Below, one piece after another: positions 21,979 to 34,215 of a DNA stretch of 64,000 nt. Made by a program: the position numbers and the translations under genes. The stretch covers positions 4,251,648-4,315,647 of the forward strand of contig OY723411.1 in assembly GCA_963210345.1 (NCBI GenBank), given 5' to 3'. Source of the DNA: Inga oerstediana (Eukaryota; Streptophyta; Magnoliopsida; Fabales; Fabaceae). The notes under the pieces were generated by a model that searched no databases, was not told the origin of the DNA, and saw nothing but the letters and a program-made list of their open reading frames with translations. Within the stretch, counting starts at the first letter, position 1. Each line of letters begins with the position of its first letter.

Positions 21979-24900
21979 ATGTCACGGGAATTGACTCAGC
22001 TCGTATCCGCCGTCTGCCTATTCCTTTACCTTTCGGAGTTCGGTCCTTGGATCGCCCTCGCCATCTCCGGCGATGCCGGCGACATTATATTCTCACAGAA
22101 TCGCCATCAAGGCTCTCGACCTGCTATGATATTGCCGCTTTATCGCTCTGATCCTGATTCCTCCGTATCCGCCGTCAATCCCCATCGCAAACTCCAGAGA
22201 TCCGCCGAGTCCCGTCGTCACTCAAACGCTCGTATGAGGCTCTATGACGATCTCCTTCTCCATGGGTAATTTTTCTCTTTTGGCCCCAATACGAATCCCT
22301 ACATGAAAGTTTTCTGTTAATCTTATTTGGAATTCGATGGTGTAGGTACTATACTACGAGACTATGGATCGGGACTCCTCCGCAGAGGTTTGCTCTTATT
22401 GTTGATACGGGGAGTACTGTGACGTATGTTCCGTGCTCCACTTGCGAACACTGCGGCAGGCACCAGGTTAAATTCTTTACACTTACACTTAGTTTAGGTA
22501 TACTTTTAATTTGGCTCTTCCCTGTTGTGATGAATCCTTAACACTATTCCTTAATAACATGGCCACTGTAAATAAAAAATCAATATGACATACATAACGA
22601 AAGTAGAATCTTTATTTTAAAAAAAAGAAAAAAAACCATAAAAGTAGAATGTCAAGACCTTGAGTTTGTTACTTCACTGTGTGCATTCATTATGTGTTAA
22701 ATTTTTATAAAATTACGTGAAGCTTCTTAGCTTTGAATATCTGGCACAAGTGAGCTAGGGTCTCTCTAGTGTATATCAAAATCGGCTAAAGAGGTACTAT
22801 TGAGTAGGAGAGCGATATCATGAACCATGTTTTTTATGATTTCCTATCTAGGGAAATTATAGGATAATTTAGCTTTCGACTATGGTTGTTCGCGATGTGT
22901 GCTTTGTAGGAGTGAAAATGGGAAGGCGGAAGTTGGATGATAGAAATTTATGGGGTGGCTAGAATTGAGAGTATAACTGTAGATGTGTTTTTACTTGTTC
23001 GTCCTTCCCATTTTACTCCTACAAAAGCACACCCTCCAATTCGTGTTAAGGACTTACAAACCTCCCATGTTCCAATGTGATTTTGAATATCACTTTTCAT
23101 TAGTTATTTTAAAACAAAGATGCAAGCAATGATTTTATTCACCACTTCTTGCATCTTTGCTTGCATTACTCATGTAGTTTATCTTGAGTAGTTTAAATAT
23201 GTTTGTCCTGTTTTATTTTATCAGGATCCAAAATTCCAGCCAGACTTGTCAAGCACCTATCAGCCTGTCAAATGCTCATCAAGTTGCAACTGTGACGATG
23301 ACAGGATGCAGTGTGTGTATGAGAGACAGTATGCTGAAATGAGCACTAGCAGTGGCGTCCTTGGCGAGGATGTCATAGCTTTTGGAAATCAGAGTGAGCT
23401 TACCCCACAACGTGCTGTTTTTGGCTGTGAAAATGCTGAGACTGGTGATCTTTATAGTCAGCATGCTGATGGCATCATTGGTTTGGGCCGTGGAGATCTC
23501 AGTATTGTTGATCAACTGGTTGAGAAAAATGTAATTGGTGATTCTTTCTCATTATGTTATGGTGGAATGGATGTTGGTGGGGGTGCAATGGTTCTTGGTG
23601 GCATATCTCCCCCATCAGACATGGTTTTTGCATATTCTGATCCTGGGCGCAGGTATGTCTATCATGTTTCTTTCCATAGGGATATGAGATGTCATGCATT
23701 TTCTTGAGAAATGCATTTGATTGATCTCACACATTTACTCTAGTTTCGGGATGGCAACAGTCCCTATTACAATATCGATTTGAAGGAGATACATGTTGCG
23801 GGAAAGCGACTGCCTCTAAAACCATCAGTTTTTGATGGAAAGCATGGAACTGTCCTGGATAGTGGTACAACTTATGCATACCTACCAGAAGCAGCATTTC
23901 ATGCATTTAAAAATGCTGTAAGTCTGTCAGAGTATTTTCTAAATAGTTTTTGCCTGTTGCATTCTGAGATTAACCTTACATTTTAAGTCATTTCCCCTAT
24001 TGTGATTTTCAATTTATTGTTGGCAATTCATGTCTGTAGCACAAATATGATGCTTAATATATTGTAGTTATAATGATGTTGGCTTTTTAAGTGGTAAGTG
24101 TAGTTGGAAAACACACACCCACCCCTTCAATTGTTCTCCAGATATGTTTGGTTAGTTCTGTCACCTTTGATGCGTTGGTACATTGCTTGTAAATTTCCAA
24201 CGTAATAGTAAAGACCATTGCATGTAAAACTGAATGAATATCTGATAATATTTCTGATGGTTGTTCTGAAATTTTGATGTTATGCTGCTTAAGGAAATTT
24301 TGAATTCCTTATCAGAAAGCGCTGCAACCTTTGGAGCCTTCATGAACCATTGATGAAGCAAAATAGGATAATTTGCAATGGCACTTTAACAATATCCTTC
24401 ATGATCATTGAAGATAAATCTGTAATTTAGCATATTTTCAGTCTCCATTTCTGTGGAGCTGCCTTGACTATCTCATATGATTTAAAAAGTCTAGTGGTGT
24501 GTAGGTGTTGTCAAATATATGTATCACAATGATAATGGATTTCTGCTTACCCTATTTGTGTAGAATGACTTGTTTAGAATCAATCTTATTTCTATTGTCC
24601 ATAAAAAGTTCTGTTTCTGCTAAAATATGCAATTTGCTGCCTGAGATGACTATAAAATTTATGTGCTTGTAACCATCAGATCTTGGTATCTTTCTCTTCT
24701 AGAGAGCCTCGTAGATTTTCGTTTTGCTAGTTCTAGCAAATTTAAAATTCTCTGTATTTCTTTTCATAGAGGTTGTCCTATCTTGTATACTTTTCTATTT
24801 CAAGGTCATAGCGTCAATGATTCTGATTTTGTGTTTCTTTGTTTGCAGATTAAGAAAGAACTTCATTCCTTGAAGCAAATCAATGGCCCTGATCCAAATT

Positions 24901-27085
24901 ATCATGATATATGTTTTTCTGGTGCTGGAAAGTATGTCTATAGTGAAATTAAAGATTGAACCTACACTCCACAGTTGTAGTTTAGTTAACATTTTAAATC
25001 TAATTGTATTTCAGTTCTGCCTCTGAACTCTCCAAAAGCTTTCCTACAGTTGACATGGTATTTGGAAATGGTGCTAAATTGTCACTGTCGCCTGAAAACT
25101 ACCTGTTCCGGGTATGTTATCTATAAAGATCATTATCTTTAACTGAATTCAAAGCCTCTTGCTATTTTTCTTACTGATACTTCTCATGTTGCTACTGTTT
25201 ATTAAGCATTCAAAATTGCGAGGAGCATACTGTCTTGGGATTTTTCAGAATGGAAAGGATCCAACTACTCTTTTAGGAGGTCTTTTATTTACTTGCATTA
25301 ACATTTTGCCATTTCATGCTTTACCCTCAAGTGAAAAATTAGTATTTCTTGTTAGATAGCTAGCTAAGTTGCTGCAATACTTAGGGCCAGTTTGGTATTC
25401 ATTTGGAAAGGGAATCCATTTCTAATGTACAAAAGATTATATATGGGTGTGTGTGCATTTCTTATGTACAAAGAACGAGATATATTATGTTTGTCATATC
25501 CTTGTGATCATTATTCCCTCGGGTACGCCCCTTTTTATTACTTTTTCTTCTTATAAAAGAGGCATAAAGGCCACTTTTCATTATTTTTTATTCTCTTTCC
25601 CTTTTCATATCTTGTGTTCTATGTTCCAGATGGTTTTGTTAGTCTATCCATCTTATTGACATTTCTTATTGATTAAGGTATCGTTGTTCGTAACATTCTT
25701 GTAACGTATGATCGCGAGCATACAAACGTTGGTTTCTGGAAAACTAATTGTTCTGAGTTGTGGGAAAGATTACATGTATCTGGTGCCCCACCACCAATGC
25801 CCCCAAATTCAGAAGGAACAAATATGACTGAAGCTTCAGAACCTCCAGTTGCTGCTCCATTGACATCACATCACGACTCACTTACAGGTATTAGAAACTA
25901 CGGATCTCCTGTATAAATTTAACTATGTATTGACACAGTGTTTTAACAAGGATGAGATGTTGGAATATGCTTGTTTAACCTGTTACAAACTTAGTTTGCT
26001 GTGGATATTATTTTTTCAAGGAACTAGTGTGATCTCATTAAGTTATATGCTTGCTGATGTATTTCACAGGTGGGCTCCAAATTACACGAGTAACATTTGT
26101 CATTATATTTAGCATTAGCTACTCGGATATGATGCCTCATATTACAGAACTGGCTGAACTCATAGCTCATGAGTTGGACGTTGACGCTTCACAGGTTAGA
26201 AAATGGTCACTAATTCTGGGAGCCTTTAGTTACAAAGTTGCTGCTCCAACCTCCTGTTTAATCAAACATTATACATTTTCAGGCTTTTTATTGTTGAGGT
26301 GGGTGGGTGGGAACTGGGTAGATTTCCTTGATTCTTCTTGGCGCAACTCCTGTCTAATGTATCCCAAAAACTAAAAGTTAACCATTCGAGTTGATCTCCA
26401 TAGTTATTTTGGAATAACAACTTTCTTGGATGGATATTTACAGGTTCAATTGATGAATTTTACTTCTATTGGTAATGGCTCTCGCTCTACCTGGGCTATA
26501 ATGCCAGGCGCATCTGCTGATTACATTTCTAACACAACTGCAATGGTAAGTGGATGAATGTGCATTTGCATTTGTGTGAAGAATGCCCATTTAACTCTGA
26601 CTTTTTATGTGACAGAGTATAATTGCTCGGCTTACTAAACACCACTTGCAACTCCCCACCACCTTTGGAAGCTATAAATTGGTTGATTTGAAAGCTGAGG
26701 GTCCATCAAAACGGTAACATTTTTTTTTAGAAAAAAAAACACCTTAGCTGGAATATTATCTTCCTCTTTTCCTTATACTTATCGTTGACAGATTTTGTTG
26801 ATAATTTTCCATTATGTTTGTCTACCTACAAAATCCTTGAGCTTTTCTGAATAGAGGTCAGGGCCTATGGAAAATAACTTAGATATATTGACATTTACCT
26901 AAAAACGATCCAGGACTTGGTGGCAGCAATATTATATGGTGCTGGGTTTAGCTGCTATGCTTACATTGCTTCTTGGATTATTAGCTTTTGCAACGTTCTT
27001 GATTTGGAAAAGCAGACAGCAAACCTTCCACTCATACAAGCCTGTGGATGAGGCTGTTCCAGAGCAGGAACTCCAGCCATTGTGA
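21979..27085 (+). CDS. Membrane-anchored pepsin-like aspartic protease (family A1)
   Basis: Twelve exons join in frame to give 650 aa: 21979-22265, 22346-22466, 23225-23652, 23761-23917, 24849-24931, 25015-25111, 25207-25279, 25678-25887, 26070-26194, 26444-26545, 26616-26713 and 26914-27085. All introns use GT..AG. An N-terminal hydrophobic stretch (LVSAVCLFLYL) fits a signal peptide. The two catalytic aspartates lie in IVDTGSTVTYVPC (about residue 116) and TVLDSGTTYAYLP (about 312). The Cys-rich insert CEHCGRH..CSSSCNCDDDRMQC is typical of plant nepenthesin-like enzymes. An extended C-terminal region ends in one membrane helix (MVLGLAAMLTLLLGLLAFAT) and a short cytosolic tail. This architecture matches the roughly 630-aa Arabidopsis group that includes At3g50050, rather than vacuolar aspartic proteases with a saposin insert. 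The substrate is unknown. No break was seen. Confidence 0.93.
22897..23033. mobile_element. Small foldback MITE in intron 2 of the protease gene
   Basis: GTGTGCTTTGTAGGAGTGAA at the left is mirrored by TTTACTCCTACAAAAGCACA at the right. The arms run for about 30 bp (continuing through ATGGGAAGG). The total is about 137 bp, noncoding, wholly inside the 22467-23224 intron. Confidence 0.75.
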
Positions 27086-29157
27086 GCCATATTTATGTTC
27101 TTGGTGTATTGCCTGGATAGTGTCATTCTCACATTCAACTGCTAAAAACAAGAACAGTTTATTGAGCCATAGCCATTCATCAGATCAAGATTTTTCAGAG
27201 AAAACGCAGTTTGTCAGGATTTCTAGTAGCCATCATTAAACCCTGATATTGGTACCTAAAGAATCATCTGATATAGCATTATCTGTGAAGACGATCTTGT
27301 TTGTGAATATTGTAATATACAGGATTTTTGCTGTTGTTTTGAGTTGCATTTATATTGAGCCGTTGTTTTGTTGCGGAGTTTTATTCTTGATGTTTCTGTT
27401 TCTATATTCTTATTCTGTATTACACTCTACAGACCGTTGTATACTAAGAATTTCTTGGGGATGAAAAAGCTAATGAAAGAAAGAACAAGGAGAGAACATG
27501 CCAGGAATAATTAGAGATCTAATTGCTCACTTCATTTTTAATTACATTTAAATAGATAAAAATAGAAGACAGTGTGGATCTTTGGTCCTCTGACTAGAAT
27601 GGCACTTTAACTTTATAAAGCGTCTTTCCTATTCTACTCTAATGCCTTAACCAAAAATGTCCACGAAAACTGATCATATTATTCCATTTCTTTTCTCTTT
27701 ATTTCATTTCTCTAATAACATGTCGGTTTTTAGATTTCATATAATATATGGGTAAAAAAGTGCAAAACACAGTAGCGCAATGCCTAATCTTTGTGGCTAA
27801 GTTTTGGGACAAATCAACAGCATACAATATTATTTCTATTTTAAATCCTCTCTAATACTTAAGTATTTTGACAGCCTGTAAAAGCACTTTGTTATGGATT
27901 CATGTTTAAAAGGTCCCATAGGCACAAAACAGAAGCAGAACTGCAGAAGGGTGAAGCAAGTCGGAGAGGAATGTTCCATTTTACTGAAAAGCAAAGAAAA
28001 AAAGTGATGGTGAAAGCTGCGAAATGAGATATATTATAAATTTCCTTTGCGCGGTGCTCAATGTTATTTGTTGTGTTCTTTGAATTGAACACCTTACGCT
28101 TGCACGTGAAGTAACAAGGATGTGAGTGACTGAGTGCCCTAGCCCCTAGCCTTGCAGTTATAATATTTACAAAATTTAATAAAATATTTATCTTAAAAAT
28201 ATTCCTACTGTATCTCTTTTACAGCAGAGGCTAAAGCTATGCTTGGGGGGTCTCAACTCTCATTCTTTTGGAAGAGGCAACGAATAAAAACAGTGAACGT
28301 GGCTTTGTCAATTTGGCAGGCGCCAGCTATCCTTGATGGCGATGGACAAATTTTTACCTATTTCTATAAATTACCTTCAATTTCTTCCATTATAATTTTT
28401 TTTTTTTTTTTTGCCAATCTTCTATTATATTTATAATTCACATACATATGATAGGAATTTTTGATGTACGAAGCATAATTTCACAGGCAGAATGAAGAAT
28501 GATGCTATGAAAAATGATATTTAAGTTCCAAAAGATATATTACCTCTGATATTTAATATAAGATATATTTTAATAAAAAAATTAAACTATAAATAGATCT
28601 TATATTAAGAATAAATTATTTAATACTAATTAAGTAGTCAAAGAATTAAAAAAATAAATTGTATATATTGATTTAAACAGTTGTAAATAAAAATCTCATT
28701 TAAAATTGAGAGTTACATTTGAAGCTTAAATATCTTATTTTTAATTGAAATTTTTTCATTTTTTTTTAAAAAATTGTTCCATATATAATTGTTATTAATT
28801 CGATCTTCTGGAGCCTAACCTTCATTCTCCTAGTTTTATACAGGCTATATATATATATATATATATATGAATTACTAACTAGTACCATATCAATAAATCA
28901 GCGTGAATAGGAATAAAGGATTAATGGTTTAAATTCTAATGCTCATTCTAAACAATATAAATCATTCTTAGATTTCAGAATCCCAAATAAATATCCATAT
29001 TTTATAATAGTAGTATATCCTTTAAAATACGCGGGGATTCGAATTCGCACGGAACCTTCTGAGAAAATGTTCACACCTCGTTGCATGGCATCCAATCTCA
29101 CTTGCAAGTATATGTTACGGAAAGAAGATCCAACGCGTGAACCGTGAAACCAAATTA
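27086..29157. other. Intergenic, no gene seen
   Basis: The first part is probably the 3' UTR of the protease gene. The rest is AT-rich, with a short (TA)n near 28846 and a Stowaway-like scrap near 28550. No domain was seen in any frame. Confidence 0.4.
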
Positions 29158-29775
29158 CTCCTATATGCTTTCTTAATATAAGATTCAGTTGATTTTTTTT
29201 AAGAGATTAAATAAATTACTTATTCATTTCATATATTGTGTATCATTATATTATATATTACTCCCTCCAGTCCTAATTATAGGATAATATTTGAGAGTTG
29301 ATATTGGTCCTAATTATAGGACAAAATTTTAATTTTTATCAATTTCTTCCCAAAATACCCCCATTGCTTTAGATAATGGTTGGATTGCCTCGTCTGACGT
29401 GCGGTATCATGAAGTATCAAACATACACCAGATAAAATACCATGAAAGTAAACACAGAGAGGTGGAGAGAGAATACTGATTTAGATAATGGTTTGATTGC
29501 ATCATGGTAGACTCATGTAGTATTCCTAAATCACCCCTATTAAATAAGGGCACTTTTGAAAAATAAATAAATTTAACTAATTTAACTATTATCCTTAATT
29601 TCTTCAAAGTTAGGTAAATATGTCCTATAATTAGGACCGGAGGGAGTAGTTTATAAGTCAATTAAATTAGCTTGGAGAAAAACAGTAAGTATAAATACTT
29701 TAAAATAATTTATTTAGTTTTCTTAATTTCTCAAAAATTACAACTGGATCTTACATTTAGGATTGTAGGTGGTAT
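29158..29775. mobile_element. MITE family A copy 2, split by a Stowaway-like MITE
   Basis: The outer parts 29158-29268 and 29649-29775 together match the copies at 1680-1935 and 63550-63778. The match is interrupted exactly at 'atatatta / gtttataagtcaa', where the inner element (29271-29646) sits between TA dinucleotides. Confidence 0.7.
29271..29646. mobile_element. Stowaway-like MITE, 376 bp, nested
   Basis: The left end CTCCCTCCAGTCCTAATTAT and the reverse-complemented right end CTCCCTCCGGTCCTAATTAT differ at one position, and the arms continue with AGGA. TA flanks both sides. These are Tc1/mariner-type features. No transposase is present. Confidence 0.85.
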
Positions 29776-29799
29776 ATAGTACAAATACAATAACTCGTC

Positions 29800-30185
29800 A
29801 CACCTAGGGATGAGCATGGACTGGGTTTGAAGTCAACCCGAGGTCTAGTCTAGAGATTACCTTAGGCTGTACAAGGTAGCCCGAGGTCTAGTATGGTCCA
29901 GCACCAACCCGAGGCCAAGCTGGATCAAATCGGATCTGGTGGAGTCCTTGGACTAGTCCAAGTAGTCCATGACCTAAATTTATTTTTTTTAAAATTTTTT
30001 TTTCCTCTTTAAAATGCAAAATTTGAACCTATTAAACATAATGATGACCATAAAAATACCTATAATAATATAAAACGCGTCACATAAAATTAAAACATCT
30101 TAAATCTATAAGAATATCCAACAACAATTAAAAAAATTAGAAAAAAAGATTTAGACATGATAAATACAATTAAGACAATAAAAAC
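29800..30185. repeat. Possible lone hAT-type terminus
   Basis: The sequence TAGGGATGAGCATGGACTGG at 29805 resembles the start of plant hAT elements and is followed by repeated CCCGAGGTCTAGT words. A matching right end was not found. A TAGGGATGGAAATAGG start is seen in the hAT element at 33116-34009 (reverse end). Confidence 0.3.
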
Positions 30186-30240
30186 CACCGCTATTAAAAC
30201 CCCTTAACAGTAAGGCATTGAAGGGGTTTTAACAGCGATG
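30186..30240. repeat. Isolated 20-bp inverted repeat (hairpin)
   Basis: CACCGCTATTAAAACCCCTT (30186-30205) pairs with the complement of 30221-30240 at 18 of 20 positions across a 15-base loop. It is noncoding and could be a decayed MITE core or a foldable transcript segment. Confidence 0.6.
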
Positions 30241-30968
30241 TTATTTTTGTTTTGATTTTGAAAGTTTACAAGTAATTTTGCATTCGAGAAGAATTCATGG
30301 TGTTGGGAGCAATTTTGCATTCGAGAAGAAGTGTGTGTTTGTGATCACTTAATTTTAGAGAATAAGTCCTTATTACGCAAGCCGAGATAAAACTCCTCTC
30401 ATATACTTACCTCGTATACCGTGAATCACGATTTATAAACACTTATTGCCCAAAAATAAGCTATTCCAAACGAACACGAATTCATGGTGTTGGGAGCATA
30501 CCGAGGATAAATTAGTGGGCATTTTTGCCTCTTAACCCATAGTATAATTTGTTTAATGTACGTCCTGAAAGGGAAAATGTCTGCATTCCCAAATCCTGGA
30601 TAATTGTTTCTATAACTAAAATCTGCAGGCCAGAGATGCATTGTTATTAATCAACTTTCTTTTTTCTACCTATAACTGTAAAATTATCATTTTTTTTGTG
30701 AAAACCTGTAATATTATCTGATCACTGCACAACATATCCAAATTGGTGAATGACATTATTTCATCACTGTACGTTTCTCCAAAACAAAAGGCTAAGAATC
30801 ACCGGAGGAACCAAAACAAGAATGATAAGAACAATAGTAATAACAATAATATTAATATGATAAAATAACCAGGTCTGGAGAAACAATGGTAATAAATTAA
30901 ATGTGAACCCGTGACCACAACGCAAAAGAAAAAAAAAACAACAATATTACAATAATAAACTCTCGTCT
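30241..30968. other. Intergenic, with a short local duplication
   Basis: The phrase CATTCGAGAAGAA occurs twice between 30278 and 30330, and GAATTCATGGTGTTGGGAGC occurs at about 30291 and 30478. No gene was seen. Confidence 0.4.
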
Positions 30969-32168
30969 CTAGAAGATCAAAACAAGGGTGGCCCAGGCCA
31001 TAGCCAAGCATCCCAATGCCTTCTTCAAGCATCTGATGGTACCTGCTCCACTCTGCAATAAGATAATCAAAAAAAAAAAATTCAGAAATTCTAATCCCAA
31101 CAATACACTTAATCACTGATATCTTCAAGAGTGCATGACTGATGCGTGATCTCAGTGAGTTTCTGACGTTCAACTTCAATGCTAACAAATTTGGTATAAA
31201 ATAATTCAGGAAAGTGGACAACAGTTTGCCCTGGATCTCACGCGCTCTAGATATCTGCGACTATTCACCACGCTTGAGCACGGAGCTTACTCAGGCTCAG
31301 TGGTAACAAGCGCCGTGGAAATGGAGTTCAAACATGAGCGAGAGAACAAGAAGCAGTTCCGATTATGTTTCAGAAACGTCAACTATACAATGCCTAAGGG
31401 TGCGAAGTAAAATTCGGAACAAAAACAAGATTAATTTCTCACTGATTCACTCTACATTCCAGATCTATTGCGCCTTGTACTTTCCGGCGTACTTTAGAGG
31501 AAAGCGGGAAGGGGGGGAAAAGTAGATGAGGACAAACTGAGAGTATGTACCTTTTCGTTCTCAGAAGAGGCTGGGCCAGGAGACTGGGCAGACTCGCTGG
31601 GTCCCGGAGCTCCGGTCGGTGGAGCCGGAGGACTCATCAATGACGGCGACGGCGCTGGTGCATCGTGCTTCTTACCCTTCTTCTTCTTCGATTTGCTCGG
31701 AGCCGGGGCAGGTACCTCCACTGCCGGTGACGGGGGAGAACTCACGGGAGGAGTTGTCGGCGTCGGAGCAGGAGGAGAGCTCACTGGAACAGAAGTAGGG
31801 GGAGAGCTCACTGGAACAGGAGTAGGGGGAGAGCTCACTGGAACCGGTGCCGGTGGAGTCGAGCTCTCAGGAGTCGCTGCCCGAGGTGAAGATGCCGGAG
31901 ATTTACTTGCCGGAGCCCGCGCCGTGGCCTTCGATGGAGATGCAGCTGGCGATTCAGGTTTAGGAGATGACGCAGGAGGCGCCGATTTGGGGGAAGCAGC
32001 CGGAGCTGGCGATTTAGATTTCGTTGGGGCTTCCGCTGGTGACGCAGCTGGTGCTGTAGCAGCAGGTGTAGCTGGTGACTTGGATGGCGCAGCTGCTGGA
32101 GACTGACCTCCGACTCCGGCAACTACAATGCAGATCAATGCAAGAGACAGGACACTTTTCCGATCCAT
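30969..32168 (-). CDS. Lysine-rich classical arabinogalactan protein (AGP17/18-like)
   Basis: There are two exons on the minus strand: 32168-31551 and 31052-30969, giving 233 aa. The donor AAAAG/GTACAT and acceptor TTGCAG/AGTGG keep frame. The protein starts MDRKSVLSLALICIVVAGVG, a signal peptide cut near GGQ. The mature part is dominated by Ala-Pro, Ser-Pro and Thr-Pro pairs, sites for Hyp-O-arabinogalactan. It includes three 9-residue repeats of (P/S)VPVSSPP(T/A), encoded by 27-bp DNA repeats with GAGCTCACTGG starts at about 31777, 31804 and 31831. A basic patch SKSKKKKGKKHD marks the lysine-rich subgroup. Exon 2 encodes only SGAGTIRCLKKALGCLAMAW and a hydrophobic tail ending in LIF, a likely GPI-anchor signal. 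Such proteins sit at the outer plasma membrane and cell wall. The longer upstream frame starts at a non-ATG codon, so the ATG at 32168 is preferred. Confidence 0.92.
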
Positions 32169-32234
32169 TTTCTCGAGTTGCGTGTGCAAGAGGCAGGGAC
32201 GAGCGTGGCCGTGGAGAATAATGGCTAAGGGTTG

Positions 32235-32241
32235 ATTTATA
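32235..32241 (-). promoter_or_regulatory. TATA box of the AGP gene
   Basis: CTATAAA on the minus strand lies about 67 bp before the start codon, leaving room for a short leader. Two ACGT-core words (AACACGTGATC near 32441 and ACACGTCAGC near 32473) lie further upstream on either strand reading. Confidence 0.5.
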
Positions 32242-32739
32242 GACGATGAGGTTGTAACTTGAAAGAAGCAAGAACAAAACGGACAAGTACCGGCTCATCT
32301 AGACGGCCGATGTAAAGTGGGTCCCAAAGACATATGGGTCACCACTAGCCGTTGATTAGGCTTTTCTGCGGGGCAGCGTACTTTTATCCAAACAAAAAAT
32401 ATGTAGCCGGGCTGTAATGGGCCCATGGGGCCCATTATGAACACGTGATCAGGTAAATTCATTGATAGGCGAACACGTCAGCTTACGCGATTTTATTTCG
32501 GCCTTCATGACCCCGTTAGCGCTATCTTGTTGATCAGGAGCAGCTGATGTTGTTCCTACGGCCAGATTTCCAAGATGGGACATAACAATATGATGGTCCA
32601 ATGATCATCCTCCACGACAGCAACCCAACAACAGTTGCACGAAACTTGTAGGCCACCTCACCGCCCGGTTGAAGGCCCCTCAATTCTTACCCCAAATATT
32701 TTAAAGGATTAAATTGAAAATATGGCCTCGAGGATCTAA
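32242..32739. other. Upstream region of the AGP gene
   Basis: This region is promoter-like and somewhat GC-richer than the surrounding intergenic DNA, and includes the ACGT-core words noted for the TATA entry. No gene was seen. Confidence 0.35.
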
Positions 32740-33115
32740 AAGATTTTTTTTTGGTTTGGAATAAAAATTGGAGTCTATTAATAACTCAAGAGAGTAGATA
32801 CAACATGGAAAGATACAACCAATTATCCTTCGTCAACTACCATCTCCTAATATAAAGGTGGTGGGTGATCAAGTGATAAAAGTTTTCTATAATATTATGA
32901 GCTAGTTTAGCCAAATGATCAGCTAAACTATTATGTTCCTTAAGAATACGACTAATTAAAACTTGTTAGCTTTTTAATAATCACAACCTGACATCATCTA
33001 TAATATCCCTAAAGGGGTGAGTATGATCATAAATCATAGTCAAAACATTCACAACCTTAATACAATCCGATAATACAACAACATTTTTATATCCTCTATT
33101 CTAACTAGAAGTGGA
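32740..33115 (-). pseudogene. LINE ORF2 RNase H fragment, C-terminal half
   Basis: The minus-strand translation contains GYKNVVVLSDCIKVVNVL, then HPFRDIIDDVR, then ILKEHNSLADHLAKLAHNII. These are the middle and end of a plant LINE RNase H domain, with stops and shifts in between. A short T-run at 32743 (an A-tail on the minus strand) marks the 3' end. The upstream half of the domain continues at 34010 after the inserted hAT element. Confidence 0.75.
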
Positions 33116-34009
33116 AATAGGCTAGGTTAGGCTTTACTTAAATAGGCCTAGGCCTGCAATATAAATTTAAAGTCTGGGCCTGTACATAGGCTTTTTTTTT
33201 TTTAGGTCTGGGCCTGGGCCTTCAAAAGGCCTGAAGCCTGTTTAAAAGCCTACTTAAAATAAAGGTTTCTAAATAGCCTTTAAAGCCTATATATCTAAAT
33301 TCATATATAACCGCATTCACGCTTATTTAAAATATTACATTATGTTTTAAAAGCTTAGTATCCATTCTCGTTGTAATATAAAGGCTTAGTAAGGAAAAGA
33401 AAAAAAATCTCTAGTGACAACAATTATTCGAGCAAATAGAAATAAGAAAAACTAATATTTGTTGAATAATGAGATATATTTTCTAAAATTGATCGAACAT
33501 AACAAGAAATGTGTAGAACTAGATTTCATCTCTTTTACTGTTCCCACATAAATTGGGACAAACTCCTCCTACTAGATGATCATATTTCATTTGTCACTAA
33601 AATAAACTCATATAAATTATTATGATTTAGTGGACGACACAAATCAAGAGAGAGGGAGTGAGTTAGCATTGTCATCTCAAGCTATCGGAGAGAAGAGGGG
33701 TGGAGGTTAATGATTGATGTGAATGTAAGGGTTAAGAGTAATAACGATGAAATGTGAAACTTAGAAATAAGGTTAAGTTGGCAAATTTATAAATAATTTA
33801 TACAATTATTTAGATAACATTATATATTCTTACATTATAGTATAAATTAAAAAAGTTAAATAGGTCAAGCCTGTAGGCTTGTGGGCTAAGCCTTATGAAA
33901 ATAGGCCTGGCCTGTTTATTTAAATAGACATGACAATAAGTCTGAGTCTGAGCCTAACCTACTTACTAAATAGGTTAGGACATAAGCCCCTGGCCTATTT
34001 CCATCCCTA
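33116..34009. mobile_element. hAT-type element inserted into a LINE remnant
   Basis: The left end TAGAAGTGGAAATAGGCTAG and the reverse-complemented right end TAGGGATGGAAATAGGCCAG agree at 16 of 20 positions. AGGCCTGGGCC-like words are dense near both ends. The flanking 8-mers (ATTCTAAC and ATTTCAAA) are only partly alike, so the duplication has decayed. The roughly 0.9-kb interior is noncoding. The boundaries are supported independently because the LINE reading resumes on the far side. Confidence 0.75.
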
Positions 34010-34215
34010 ATTTCAAAAGAAGGCTTTGGGTGACCACAATGATTTTTTCTATCACTAGGGGAACTATCGTGAGCTTACACATGAATCTGCATATCCATCG
34101 TCTATCGTCTCCACTAATAGCGCCTCCACAACCGCTTCTCCCATACTCCAAAACTGAAGCATCCACCTCAAGAGTGATAAATCCTTGTTAACACTCCAGC
34201 TAACCCATCCTGCAA
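34010..34215 (-). pseudogene. LINE ORF2 RNase H fragment, N-terminal half
   Basis: The minus-strand frame reads MDASVLEYGRSGCGGAISGD followed by DRRWICRFMCKL. This is the first strand pair of a LINE RNase H domain (VD.A.....GAGG.IRD..G.W..GF). It stops at the hAT insertion and its continuation is found at 33115 and below. Confidence 0.7.

Noticed and set aside
31693..32106. A 137-codon Gly/Ala-rich open frame on the plus strand
   Set aside because: It is the mirror of the Pro/Ala-rich AGP exon on the other strand. GC-rich repeats keep the antisense frame open.
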